Origin: JBFGCT01 sp041581055
GTDB taxonomy: Bacteria > Actinomycetota > Acidimicrobiia > Acidimicrobiales > Ilumatobacteraceae
Assembly: GCA_041581055.1 (NCBI GenBank)
Contig: JBFGCT010000146.1
Span: 1-10,238, forward strand
DNA length: 10,238 nucleotides
Direction: 5' to 3'
In this document: piece after piece, positions 1-6,587 of the stretch
How positions within the stretch are numbered: the first letter of the stretch is position 1
Layout: each line of letters starts with the position of its first letter
Made by a program: the position numbers and the translations under genes
Notes under the pieces: generated by a model
What the model was told of the DNA's origin: nothing
Database searches by the model: none
Seen by the model: only the letters and a program-made list of their open reading frames with translations

Positions 1-618
1 CGACAGCCCGTACGTCTGGCGGAAGCGCTGCGCGAGGTGGCGCCGGCTCCAGCCGACCTCGCTCGCCAGCTCGGCGATGCCCACCGCGCCGTGCGCCGCA
101 ACGAGCGTCGCCCACGCCTGTTCGAGCTGTGGCGCGGTTGAGACGTCGTCGCGGACGACTCCGAGGAAGACGTCGTCCAGGACCGCCCATCGCGCCCGCC
201 AGGACCGGGCGGCGGAGAGGCGGTCGATCAGCTCGGCCGCGTAGCCGGGCGCGACCTGGTCGAGGTGGACCGCGTTCGACGCCAGCGCGCCGGCGGGCAC
301 GCCGAACAGCGCGGTGGCGCCGAGCGGGGTGATCGCCAGCTGCACGCCGTGCTGGCGACCCCGGTGCCGAACGAGGGCCGGGCTCGAGTGCAGGCCGGCG
401 AGCATTCCCCAGTACGTGTCGCGGTCGGCGTCGCCCGCCGTGGTCGCGACGTCGAGCGGGTCGTCGAAGGCGACGATGAACGTGAGCGACCGGGACGGCA
501 GGCCGGCGTGGACGCCGGGGGCGAGGCCGGTGAGGCGGTAGCCGGTGTACTCGGTGACGAACGGGCGCAGGCGTGGGTGGGGAGCGCCGATCACGACCTC
601 GCTGTGCGGTGCGTCCAC
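1..618 (-). CDS. AraC-family transcriptional regulator, C-terminus cut by window edge
   Basis: Translating the minus strand in the frame whose codons end at base 1 gives about 206 residues without a stop. The C-terminal visible part (residues about 179-206) is a typical AraC first helix-turn-helix, with the segments GIAELASEVGWSRRHLAQRF and RQTYGLS. The region before it (GVQLAITPLGATALFG, then ELIDRLSAARSWRARWAVLDD) matches the N-terminal domain of the actinobacterial AraC regulators that carry a cupin-like DUF6597 sensor. The second helix-turn-helix lies off the window. I chose GTG at 618, 52 bases after the stop of the upstream phosphoesterase gene on the same strand; GTG at 651 is an alternative start. 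Neither start has a strong Shine-Dalgarno sequence. It may be the last gene of the upstream operon. The effector and targets cannot be read from the sequence. Confidence 0.85.
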   Translation of the reverse strand, partial: MDAPHSEVVIGAPHPRLRPFVTEYTGYRLTGLAPGVHAGLPSRSLTFIVAFDDPLDVATTAGDADRDTYWGMLAGLHSSPALVRHRGRQHGVQLAITPLGATALFGVPAGALASNAVHLDQVAPGYAAELIDRLSAARSWRARWAVLDDVFLGVVRDDVSTAPQLEQAWATLVAAHGAVGIAELASEVGWSRRHLAQRFRQTYGLS

Positions 619-670
619 CTCGCAATCGTAGGGCTGCGGCCGTGGGAGCACGGGCCGACCGCCGACGGCG

Positions 671-1651
671 TTAGCCGCTGCCTCCGGAGTCGACCCAGTC
701 GACGGTCGTCGTGTCCGGCCGGTACGGCGAGTCGCGTCGCTTGGCGACGACGCCGTGGGCGGCCTCGAACGTCTCGTCGAGCGACAGCAGCGGCGACGTG
801 CGCCACCCCGGGCCGTCCAGGCGGAGGTCGTCGAGCTGCCGGCGGCGGAGCTCCCACGGTTGCGACGTGATCGGGTGCCCCTCCACCCACAGGACGTCGA
901 ACGCCATGAACACGACCGGCGCGGTCCGCGCCGCGTTGCGCTCGCCGCTGTCGCTGGTGATCCGCAGCCGGCGGGCCAGCCCGGCCCGGTCGTGGCGCAC
1001 CGCCCTCGACGCCGGGTCGACCGGCATGATCACCCCGTCGAGAATCACCTCGAGGTGGCCGATCGCCCGGCCGACGCGCCTGATCTCGGGGAACTTCATC
1101 GACAGGTCGGCCGTGTTCGGGTCCAGGATGATGACGCGCCCGGTGTCGTTCGTGACCGTCGCCCTGATGCCGTTCCAGCGGTGCTCGTAGACCCAGCCGG
1201 CGTCCTCCGGCAGCGGCCCCGCCGACGCCCGCATCGGGACGACGCCGATCGGCACCGGCACCCGCCGGGCGTCGACCGGCGGGTCCATCCGGTGGATCAG
1301 CCAGTCCCGGCTGCCGCGCATCGAGAAGAGCGCGTACTTCCCGCTGACCCGGTTGCCGGCGAGGGTGACGACGACCTTCTCGTCCTCGAACTTGTGGGGC
1401 TCGTACGTGCCGGAGTCCCAGTTCGTCATCCGCCCCGCCCCGTAGCCGGGGTCGACCGCGTCACCCTCGTAGTCGAGGAAGTCGAGCGAGTGGTCGTCGG
1501 TGGCGACCGCCAGCCGGTTCTCCTCCGGGTTCCACGGCACGCCCCGCGGCAGCGCCCACGAGCGGAGCACCCCCTCGTGTTCGAGCCTCAAGTCCCAGTG
1601 CAGGCGGGTCGCGTCGTGCTGCTGGATGACGAATCTCCGCTCATCGGCCAC
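671..1651 (-). CDS. LigD-type 3'-phosphoesterase domain fused to a degenerate ATP-dependent DNA ligase domain
   Basis: The 326-residue protein starts at GTG 1651 and ends with TAA. Residues about 5-125 match the 3'-phosphoesterase (PE) domain of the NHEJ protein LigD, a metal-dependent enzyme that trims 3' ends. The expected residues His12, His18, Asp20, Arg22 and His54 are present, in QQHDATRLHWDLR and DDHSLDF; the Tyr usual in the latter motif is Phe58. The YGAG and WDSGTY motifs follow. Residues about 131-320 align with the nucleotidyltransferase domain of ATP-dependent ligases, but the catalytic residues are gone. Motif I KxDG is RWNG (158-161, lysine nucleophile lost), motif III DGE is DGV (205-207), motif IV EG is HG (299-300), and the motif V lysine after the tryptophan is missing (WVDS, 319-322). 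The FDVLWVEG segment (251-258) and VAKRRDSPY survive. There is no OB-fold or polymerase domain, and no Ku gene in the window. A 3'-end processing factor with a non-catalytic ligase fold is the likeliest role. The gene lies 39 bases after the patatin gene. Confidence 0.85.
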   Translation of the reverse strand: MADERRFVIQQHDATRLHWDLRLEHEGVLRSWALPRGVPWNPEENRLAVATDDHSLDFLDYEGDAVDPGYGAGRMTNWDSGTYEPHKFEDEKVVVTLAGNRVSGKYALFSMRGSRDWLIHRMDPPVDARRVPVPIGVVPMRASAGPLPEDAGWVYEHRWNGIRATVTNDTGRVIILDPNTADLSMKFPEIRRVGRAIGHLEVILDGVIMPVDPASRAVRHDRAGLARRLRITSDSGERNAARTAPVVFMAFDVLWVEGHPITSQPWELRRRQLDDLRLDGPGWRTSPLLSLDETFEAAHGVVAKRRDSPYRPDTTTVDWVDSGGSG

Positions 1652-1690
1652 CCCCCGAGTCTGCCCGCGGAACGTCCGGTTTGCGGGCCG

Positions 1691-2935
1691 TCAGGTTTGC
1701 CAGCCGGCGGCGAGGGCCACCTTGGCCGCCTTCCGACCCAGGTCGAAGCTGGCGGCGAAGTAGTCCTCGTCGAACAGAAGGTAGCTCAGCAGCTCCCGCC
1801 GCCCGGTGGCGTCGCCGGCGCCGCGGAGCATTCGGCCCAGCAGCCAGTTGTCGGACTCGCGGAACGCCCCGAATCCGCTGGTCTTCTTGTCGAAGATGCG
1901 GTCGGCCACGCGCCCCAGCTCATGGGGCGGCGGCGACACCGTCGTCACGTGGATCGTCTCGTACGGCGTCCCGTTCCGGCGCCGCGGGGGCGCGCCCGGA
2001 CTCGCGCCCTCGGCGTCGGCGATCAGGCGGTTCATCCTCCGAAGGGCGAGCAGGTCCTCGACGAGGCGGTCGGCGAGGAGGGCGTTGAGGGCCTGGGCGC
2101 CGGCGTCGGCCGCGTCGGGCGCTTTCGTGGCGAGATCGGGTGGCAGCTCCGGGCTGTGTTCGGTCGCCGTCGCCGAGATGACGACCAGCTTGGTCGCCCC
2201 GAGCGCGATCGCCGGACCCAGCGGGGCGTTCAGCCGGACCCCGCCGTCGACGTGCCAGCCGGCCGCCGCGCCCGGCTGGGTGATCCGTTGCGGCGGAAAG
2301 ACGATCGGGATGGCGGCCGAGGCGACCACGTGCTCGGCGCCGATCGGGCCCCGGTGCACCGACTGCGCCCGGTCCTCGTCGCCGTGGAAGTCGCTCGGCT
2401 GGTGTTCGTCGAGGAAGATGACGGTCCGCCCGCTCGATGTTCCGGCGTGCGTGTCGGCCGCGGCCGGCGGAATGCGGGTGGTGACGACGCCGACCGCGTC
2501 GAGCACGCCCTCGGCGACGTTGTGGTGCAGGCGGCGCATGTCGAGCACCTCGTCCGCCCGCGCCCGAAGCGGCGCGGTGTCGAGCAGGCTGGTCGTGCCG
2601 CTCCCGATGCCGAAGAGCGCGCCGGAGACGAACCGCAGGCCGGTGCGCAGCGACCCTCTGAGAATCGGCCGGTAGACGTCGGCGTGGCTCATGCGGTCCC
2701 ACACGTCCTCGAGGTGGCGGGCGCGGTCGGCGGCGGGGAGGTGCGCCGTCGACCCGGCGAGCGCGACGTTGATCGCCCCCGCGCTGGTCCCGAAGAGGAT
2801 CGATGGGTCGGCGCCCGACGCGGCGAGCGCCGGGAGCACTTCGGCCAGCGCGCCCGCCTGGAACGCGCCGCGGGCGGCCGCGCCGCAGAGCACGACCGCG
2901 ACCTTGGAGTCGGCAACAGCCGTGTCGTCGGTCAT
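1691..2935 (-). CDS. Patatin-like phospholipase/lipid acyl hydrolase
   Basis: The 414-residue protein starts at ATG 2935; the frame stays open to 3022, but this ATG overlaps the upstream stop as ATGA, a usual arrangement for translational coupling. Patatin enzymes cleave acyl chains from membrane lipids with a Ser-Asp dyad. Here the nucleophile elbow is FGTSAGA with Ser51, and the aspartate is Asp230 in HVDGGVRLNAPLGPAI. The oxyanion-hole region is VVLCGAAARGAFQAG (14-28), where the usual run of glycines is replaced by CGAAA before the conserved Arg22-Gly23. The AAIPIVFPP segment before the DGG is also typical. The region after about residue 300 is family-specific, with an FRESDNWLLGRMLRGAGDATGRRELLSYLLFDEDYF-like stretch whose role I do not recognise. 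No signal peptide is apparent, so it is probably cytoplasmic or membrane-associated. Substrate is unknown. Confidence 0.9.
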   Translation of the reverse strand: MTDDTAVADSKVAVVLCGAAARGAFQAGALAEVLPALAASGADPSILFGTSAGAINVALAGSTAHLPAADRARHLEDVWDRMSHADVYRPILRGSLRTGLRFVSGALFGIGSGTTSLLDTAPLRARADEVLDMRRLHHNVAEGVLDAVGVVTTRIPPAAADTHAGTSSGRTVIFLDEHQPSDFHGDEDRAQSVHRGPIGAEHVVASAAIPIVFPPQRITQPGAAAGWHVDGGVRLNAPLGPAIALGATKLVVISATATEHSPELPPDLATKAPDAADAGAQALNALLADRLVEDLLALRRMNRLIADAEGASPGAPPRRRNGTPYETIHVTTVSPPPHELGRVADRIFDKKTSGFGAFRESDNWLLGRMLRGAGDATGRRELLSYLLFDEDYFAASFDLGRKAAKVALAAGWQT

Positions 2936-3324
2936 GACCGCCCGCGGCCGAGCCGGTCGAGCGTCGCGACGGCGATCGTGGCCTTCATCGCCGCCCGCGC
3001 CTTGGAGCGCTGGGTCAGCCACCCGGTGACGAGGAAGGCGATGGCGACCATCTGGCCGCCGAGGATCACGCGGTTGACGTCGATCGTCGGCTTCCAGCGG
3101 ACCTTCCCGTCGCGTCCGATGACCAGCGCGCCGGCCGGTCGCCCGTGCACGCCGAACCCGCCACCGCCGCCGCCGTGCTCGTGCTCGTCACCGCCGCCGC
3201 CTCCGCCGCCGGAGAGCTTCGCCGCCGGCACGACGGTCACGCCGTCGCGTTCGACCGGTGCGCCGTACACGCGCTCGGCGCTGAGCGCCGACCGCGCCGT
3301 CTCGAGGATCTTCTGCACGTCCAT
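2932..3324 (-). CDS. GerW/YtfJ-family small membrane-anchored protein
   Basis: I start this 130-residue protein at ATG 3324 because AGGAGGA (3331-3337 on the complement) sits 6 bases upstream; an in-frame ATG at 3363 lacks such a site. The order is an N-terminal helix (MDVQKILETARSALSAERVYG), a strand segment (DGVTVVPAAKL), two glycine runs of 7 and 6 (about 39-45 and 51-56) separated by DEHEH, then GRPAGALVIGRDGKVRWKP, then a hydrophobic segment at about 86-103 (VILGGQMVAIAFLVTGWL), then a basic tail. This matches the Spore_YtfJ/GerW family, named for a Bacillus spore germination protein but also found in non-sporulating actinobacteria, where its role is unknown. The stop overlaps the patatin start by 4 bases, so the two are probably made together. 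The DEHEH insert could bind metal; that is speculation. Confidence 0.8.
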   Translation of the reverse strand: MDVQKILETARSALSAERVYGAPVERDGVTVVPAAKLSGGGGGGGDEHEHGGGGGGFGVHGRPAGALVIGRDGKVRWKPTIDVNRVILGGQMVAIAFLVTGWLTQRSKARAAMKATIAVATLDRLGRGRS

Positions 3325-3330
3325 GGTCGC

Positions 3331-3337
3331 TCCTCCT
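3331..3337 (-). promoter_or_regulatory. Strong ribosome binding site of the gerW-like gene
   Basis: The complement reads AGGAGGA, 6 bases before ATG 3324. It is among the clearest Shine-Dalgarno sequences in the window and decides the start against the ATG at 3363. The remaining intergenic sequence up to 3441 is GC-rich with GGCCGG runs and shows no convincing promoter hexamers. Confidence 0.75.
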
Positions 3338-3441
3338 GTCGATGCCGCCCCGGCTTCGGCCATGTTGCCCGCTGTGCGCCGGCGGCGAAAGGGGCCAACG
3401 CCACAATCGCACCGATCGGGCCCGGCCGGCCGGCGCGGTCG

Positions 3442-3888
3442 TCAGGCGGAGGCGCGGCGGGCGACGAACACCGGGATCTCACGCGCCGTCTTCGCCGCGT
3501 AGTCGGCGTAGGGCGGGAAGACGTCCACCGCCCGCTCCCACCACTCCTGCCGCTCGTCGCCGGTGACGATCTCGACGACGTGGTCGTGCGGATGCTCGCC
3601 GTCCTGGATCGTGACGTGCGGGTCGGCGGTCAGGTTGTGGTACCAGCCGGGGTGCTCGGGCGCGCCGCCCTTCGACGCGACGAGCGCGTACTCGCCGTCG
3701 TGCTCCACCCGCATCAGCGCGAACTTGCGGATGTTCCCGGAGCGCCGGCCACGGCAGGTCACGATGATCACAGGGATCCCGGTGTCGCGCAGCGTGTTCG
3801 CCTCCTGACCGCCGGTTCGCTCGTATGTCTCGACCTGGTCGTTGACCCAGTCCCAGGTGCTCGGCTCGTATTCGCCTTCGATGGGCAT
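3442..3888 (-). CDS. Nitroreductase-family deazaflavin-dependent oxidoreductase
   Basis: The 148-residue protein starts at ATG 3888. It shows the family pattern in order: a helical N-terminus (WDWVNDQVETYERTGG), then TCRGRRSGNIRKFALM (44-59), then GEYALVASKGGAPEHPGWYHNL (65-86), then ADPHVTIQDG, then the C-terminal TAREIPVFVAR. This is the split-barrel family that includes mycobacterial Ddn, whose members use coenzyme F420 (some bind other flavins) to reduce or protect diverse substrates. The SKGG and HPxWYHNL motifs line the cofactor pocket in that family. The substrate cannot be told. The frame is open upstream to 4122, but that extension is antisense to the MOSC gene and unlike the family, so it is rejected. 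A TACGCT box ends 6 bases before the ATG, so the transcript is probably leaderless. The gene is divergent from the MOSC gene. Confidence 0.9.
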   Translation of the reverse strand: MPIEGEYEPSTWDWVNDQVETYERTGGQEANTLRDTGIPVIIVTCRGRRSGNIRKFALMRVEHDGEYALVASKGGAPEHPGWYHNLTADPHVTIQDGEHPHDHVVEIVTGDERQEWWERAVDVFPPYADYAAKTAREIPVFVARRASA

Positions 3889-3894
3889 CGGGCA

Positions 3895-3900
3895 AGCGTA
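3895..3900 (-). promoter_or_regulatory. Probable -10 box for a leaderless transcript of the deazaflavin gene
   Basis: The complement reads TACGCT, fitting the actinobacterial TAnnnT -10 element, followed by exactly 6 bases and then ATG 3888. That puts the expected transcription start on the A of the ATG. No Shine-Dalgarno sequence is visible between them, and no good -35 was found. Confidence 0.5.
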
Positions 3901-3955
3901 GACCCTCGCCCGAACCCGGTCGGTCGGACGGCGGCACGGGTGCAAGACTGTGCCG

Positions 3956-4507
3956 ATGCGCCATCCAACCATCGGCGAGCTGAACGACGGTGTCGCCGGC
4001 GTCGAGGCCGCCCCGAGTGACGGCGGCACGGTCGAGATGATCGTCCGCCGCCCGGCCGTCGACGGCCGCGAGGTCGTCGAGTCCGGCGACCTGCTGGTGG
4101 GGGAGGGGCTCGCCGGCGACAACTACCTCACCCGCGGGAACCCACGGACCGCGGACGGGAGGGCCCACCCGGAGGCCCAGATCACCCTGATGAACAGCCG
4201 CGCCGTCGATCTCGTCGCCGCCGGCGACCGGGCTCGATGGCCGCTCGCCGGCGACCAGTTGTTCGTCGACTTCGACCTCTCGACCGGCAACGCGCCGGCC
4301 GGCACACGCCTGGCGATCGGGTCGGCCGTCATCGAGGTGACGCAGAAGCCGCACAACGGCTGCGCCAAGTTCGCCGACCGCTACGGCATCGAGGCCGCGC
4401 GGTGGGTGAACTCGCGCGACGACCTCCGCCTGCGCGGCGTCAACGCGATCGTCGTCGAGTCGGGGGCGGTCCGCACCGGCGACTCGGTCAAGAAGCGCCC
4501 GGCGTAA
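3956..4507 (+). CDS. MOSC-domain protein
   Basis: The 183-residue protein (from ATG 3956; GTG 3950 in the same frame is an alternative) is a single MOSC domain, the fold of the C-terminus of molybdenum cofactor sulfurase and of YiiM/mARC proteins. These proteins bind molybdenum cofactor or carry sulfur on a conserved cysteine. Visible markers are VESGDLLVGEGLAGDNYLTRG (about 42-61), AQITLMNSRAVDLV (74-87), GDQLFVDFDLS (99-109), and the conserved cysteine Cys136 in KPHNGCAKFADRYG, followed by RGVNAIVVESGAVRTGD. The length suits a stand-alone MOSC protein with no partner domain. It is divergent from the deazaflavin gene (67 bases between starts) and its 3' end faces leuD. No Shine-Dalgarno is evident. 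Its physiological acceptor is unknown. Confidence 0.9.
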   Translation: MRHPTIGELNDGVAGVEAAPSDGGTVEMIVRRPAVDGREVVESGDLLVGEGLAGDNYLTRGNPRTADGRAHPEAQITLMNSRAVDLVAAGDRARWPLAGDQLFVDFDLSTGNAPAGTRLAIGSAVIEVTQKPHNGCAKFADRYGIEAARWVNSRDDLRLRGVNAIVVESGAVRTGDSVKKRPA

Positions 4508-4545
4508 CCGCCGAGTCCGACACCGGCGGACACCGGCGGTCGCGC
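4508..4545. terminator. Possible bidirectional terminator between MOSC gene and leuD
   Basis: This 38-base gap separates two convergent genes. CCGCCG (4508-4513) can pair with either of two CGGCGG copies (4524-4529 or 4534-4539), because GACACCGGCG is repeated in tandem at 4519-4528 and 4529-4538. There is no T tract, so intrinsic termination is only suggested by position and the hairpin potential. Confidence 0.3.
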
Positions 4546-5130
4546 TCAGCCGAGCCAGGCGGGGCGGGCGGCCTCGAACGCGGCGATCTCCTCGGCGTGC
4601 GACATCGTGATGCCGATGTCGTCGAGGCCCTCGAGGAAGCGCTGCTGCGTCGCGCCGTCCATCGGGAACGATTCCACGACGCCGGCCGCCGGCACCTCGA
4701 CGAGCAACCGCTCCATGTCGACGACGATCTGCGTGTCGGGGTCGGCCTCGATCGCCGCCCAGATCCGCTCGACGGTCGCCTCCGGGAGCGTCGCCGGGAC
4801 CAGCCCGTTCTTGGTGCAGTTGTTGCGGAAGATGTCCGAGAAGCTGGGCGCCACGACGGCCTCGAAGCCGTACTGCTGGATCGCCCACACCGCGTGCTCG
4901 CGCGACGAGCCGACACCGAACGCGGGGCCGGCGACGAGCACGGTGGCCGTGGCGTACCGCTCGTCGTTGAGGACGAAGTCGCGGTCGTCGCGCCAGGTCG
5001 AGAACAGTCCCTTGTCGAAGCCGGTTCGCTCGACGCGCTTGAGCCAGTCGGCCGGGATGATCTGGTCGGTGTCGACGTCGGAGCGCTTGAGCGGCACGCC
5101 GGTCCCGGTGATGACGCGCACCGCCTTCAC
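4546..5130 (-). CDS. leuD: 3-isopropylmalate dehydratase small subunit LeuD
   Basis: The 194-residue protein is the small, swivelling subunit of isopropylmalate isomerase, which with LeuC converts 2-isopropylmalate to 3-isopropylmalate in leucine synthesis in the cytoplasm. Diagnostic segments are SDVDTDQIIPADWLKRVERTGF (17-38), GPAFGVGSSREHAVWAI with the GSSREHA loop at 74-80, and FSDIFRNNCTKNGLVP. The length is usual for bacterial LeuD. The GTG start at 5130 overlaps the leuC stop as GTGA (5127-5130), with GGAAGG a short distance upstream inside leuC, which indicates translational coupling and matched subunit levels. The usual cysteine before GSSREHA is Val73 here. The protein is otherwise ordinary. 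Confidence 0.97.
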   Translation of the reverse strand: MKAVRVITGTGVPLKRSDVDTDQIIPADWLKRVERTGFDKGLFSTWRDDRDFVLNDERYATATVLVAGPAFGVGSSREHAVWAIQQYGFEAVVAPSFSDIFRNNCTKNGLVPATLPEATVERIWAAIEADPDTQIVVDMERLLVEVPAAGVVESFPMDGATQQRFLEGLDDIGITMSHAEEIAAFEAARPAWLG

Positions 5131-6536
5131 GACCCGACCCCTTCCAGGTCGGCGGGCGTACAGAAGGTGCCCTTGACCGCGGTCGCCGCGGCGACCGCCG
5201 GCGAGACGAGGTGGGTCCGCCCGCCGCGGCCCTGCCGGCCCTCGAAGTTGCGGTTGCTCGTGCTCGCCGCCCGCTCGCCGGGCTGGAGCTTGTCGGGGTT
5301 CATCGCCAGGCACATCGAGCAGCCCGGCTCGCGCCAGTCGGCGCCGGCGGCGATGAACACCTGGTCGAGGCCCTCGGCGACCGCTTGCTCCTTGACCGCG
5401 TGGCTCCCCGGGACGACCATCACCCGTGGCACGGTGACGGTTCGACCGCTCATCACCGCGGCGGCGGCGCGCAGGTCCTCGATGCGGCTGTTCGTGCACG
5501 ACCCGATGAACACGGTGTCGACGGCGATGTCGCGGATCGGCGTCCCGGCGGAGAGCCCCATGTACTCGAGCGCCCGGCCGACGTTGTCGCTGGTCGTCGG
5601 GTTGTCGAAATCGTCCGGCGAGGGGACGGCGGCGTCGATCGGCGCGACCTGCCCCGGGTTGGTGCCCCACGAGACGTGCGGGGTGATCGCCGACCCGTCG
5701 AGCTCGACCTCCCGGTCCCAGGCGGCGTCGTCGTCGGAGTACAACGTCCTCCAGTCCTCGACCGCCGCGTCCCAGAGCTCGCCGGTCGGCGTGTGGGCCC
5801 GGCCCCGCAGGTACTCGAACGTGGTCTCGTCGGGGGCGATCATCCCCGCCTTCGCGCCGGCCTCGATCGACATGTTGCAGACCGTCATCCGACCCTCCAT
5901 CGAGAGCGCCCGGATCGCCGATCCGCGGTACTCGATGACGTGGCCGATGCCGCCGCCGGTCCCGATCTCGCCGAGGATCGCGAGGATCACGTCCTTGGCG
6001 GTGACGCCCGGCTGCAGCTCGCCGTCGACGGTGACCGACATCCACTTCGGCCGCGACTGCGGCAGCGTCTGCGTCGCCAGCACGTGCTCGACCTCGCTCG
6101 TGCCGATGCCGAACGCCAGCGCCCCGAACGCGCCGTGGGTGGCGGTGTGCGAGTCGCCGCAGACGATCGTCATCCCTGGCCGCGTGCGGCCCTGCTCGGG
6201 CCCGATGACGTGGACGATGCCCTGCCCCGGGTCGCCCATCGGGTAGTTCGTGATCCCGAACTCGGCGGTGTTCGAGCGCAACGTGTCGACCTGGATCGCC
6301 GACACCGGGTCGGCGATCGGCTGGTCGATGTGCTCGGTGGGGACGTTGTGGTCCTCGGTGGCGATCGTGAGATCGGGTCGGCGGACGGTGCGGCCGGAGA
6401 GCCGCAGCCCGTCGAACGCCTGCGGGCTCGTCACCTCGTGCACCAAGTGCAGGTCGATGTACAGCAGGTCGGGCTCCCCGGGTGCTTCGTGTACGAGGTG
6501 TCGCTCCCAGACCTTCTCGGGCAGTGTCTTCCCCAT
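5127..6536 (-). CDS. leuC: 3-isopropylmalate dehydratase large subunit LeuC
   Basis: The 469-residue protein is the catalytic, 4Fe-4S-containing subunit of isopropylmalate isomerase, an aconitase-superfamily enzyme. The three cluster ligands are Cys347 (FIGSCTNSR), Cys406 and Cys409 (PGCSMCLAMNPD), close to the positions in E. coli LeuC. Other family segments are TLPEKVWERHLV at the start, YIDLHLVHEVTSPQAFDGLR, ATEDHNVPT, VCGDSHTATHGAFGALAFGIG and NFEGRQGRGGRTHLVSP. I start at ATG 6536 because AGGAAGG lies 7 bases upstream and the sequence from there matches the family start; the frame stays open to 6785 only as antisense of the regulator gene. It is the first gene of leuCD and divergent from an IclR regulator, which probably controls it. 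Confidence 0.98.
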   Translation of the reverse strand: MGKTLPEKVWERHLVHEAPGEPDLLYIDLHLVHEVTSPQAFDGLRLSGRTVRRPDLTIATEDHNVPTEHIDQPIADPVSAIQVDTLRSNTAEFGITNYPMGDPGQGIVHVIGPEQGRTRPGMTIVCGDSHTATHGAFGALAFGIGTSEVEHVLATQTLPQSRPKWMSVTVDGELQPGVTAKDVILAILGEIGTGGGIGHVIEYRGSAIRALSMEGRMTVCNMSIEAGAKAGMIAPDETTFEYLRGRAHTPTGELWDAAVEDWRTLYSDDDAAWDREVELDGSAITPHVSWGTNPGQVAPIDAAVPSPDDFDNPTTSDNVGRALEYMGLSAGTPIRDIAVDTVFIGSCTNSRIEDLRAAAAVMSGRTVTVPRVMVVPGSHAVKEQAVAEGLDQVFIAAGADWREPGCSMCLAMNPDKLQPGERAASTSNRNFEGRQGRGGRTHLVSPAVAAATAVKGTFCTPADLEGVGS

Positions 6537-6543
6537 GGCCGTC

Positions 6544-6550
6544 CCTTCCT
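6544..6550 (-). promoter_or_regulatory. Ribosome binding site of leuC
   Basis: The complement reads AGGAAGG, 7 bases before ATG 6536. It fixes the leuC start. Confidence 0.7.
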
Positions 6551-6578
6551 TGGTTCTTCCCAACATGTGGGATAGAGT
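6550..6578 (+). promoter_or_regulatory. Likely promoter of the IclR (LtbR-like) regulator gene
   Basis: A -35-like TTGGTT (6550-6555) and a -10-like TAGAGT (6573-6578) are 17 bases apart. The start of transcription would fall at about 6585, only a few bases before ATG 6588, giving a nearly leaderless message. The spacer holds the inverted repeat at 6558-6572. Confidence 0.5.
6558..6572. promoter_or_regulatory. Inverted repeat, candidate operator shared by leuCD and its regulator
   Basis: TCCCA-ACATG-TGGGA is an inverted repeat with perfect 5-base arms. A further TGGGATA copy occurs at 6582-6588, in direct orientation to the one at 6568-6574. The palindrome sits exactly in the -35/-10 spacer of the regulator promoter and in the predicted leuC leader, so one bound dimer could repress both directions. 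LtbR-type IclR proteins are known to act on leuCD in actinobacteria; that this site is theirs is inference. Confidence 0.45.
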
Positions 6579-6587
6579 TCTTGGGAT

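Noticed and set aside
671..1651. Functional ATP-dependent DNA ligase
   Set aside because: The motif I lysine that carries AMP is replaced by arginine and the other key motif residues are missing.
755..3502. A 915-codon open frame on the plus strand
   Set aside because: It is antisense to the ligase-like, patatin and gerW-like genes, all of which show clear family motifs. Its translation is Arg/Pro/Val-rich low complexity, as expected of a high-GC shadow frame.
3889..4122. N-terminal extension of the deazaflavin gene
   Set aside because: It would be antisense to the start of the MOSC gene and does not resemble the family, which begins near MPIEGEYEPSTW.
4237..6246. A 669-codon open frame on the plus strand
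   Set aside because: It lies across the end of the MOSC gene and antisense to leuD and leuC, and has no recognisable domain.
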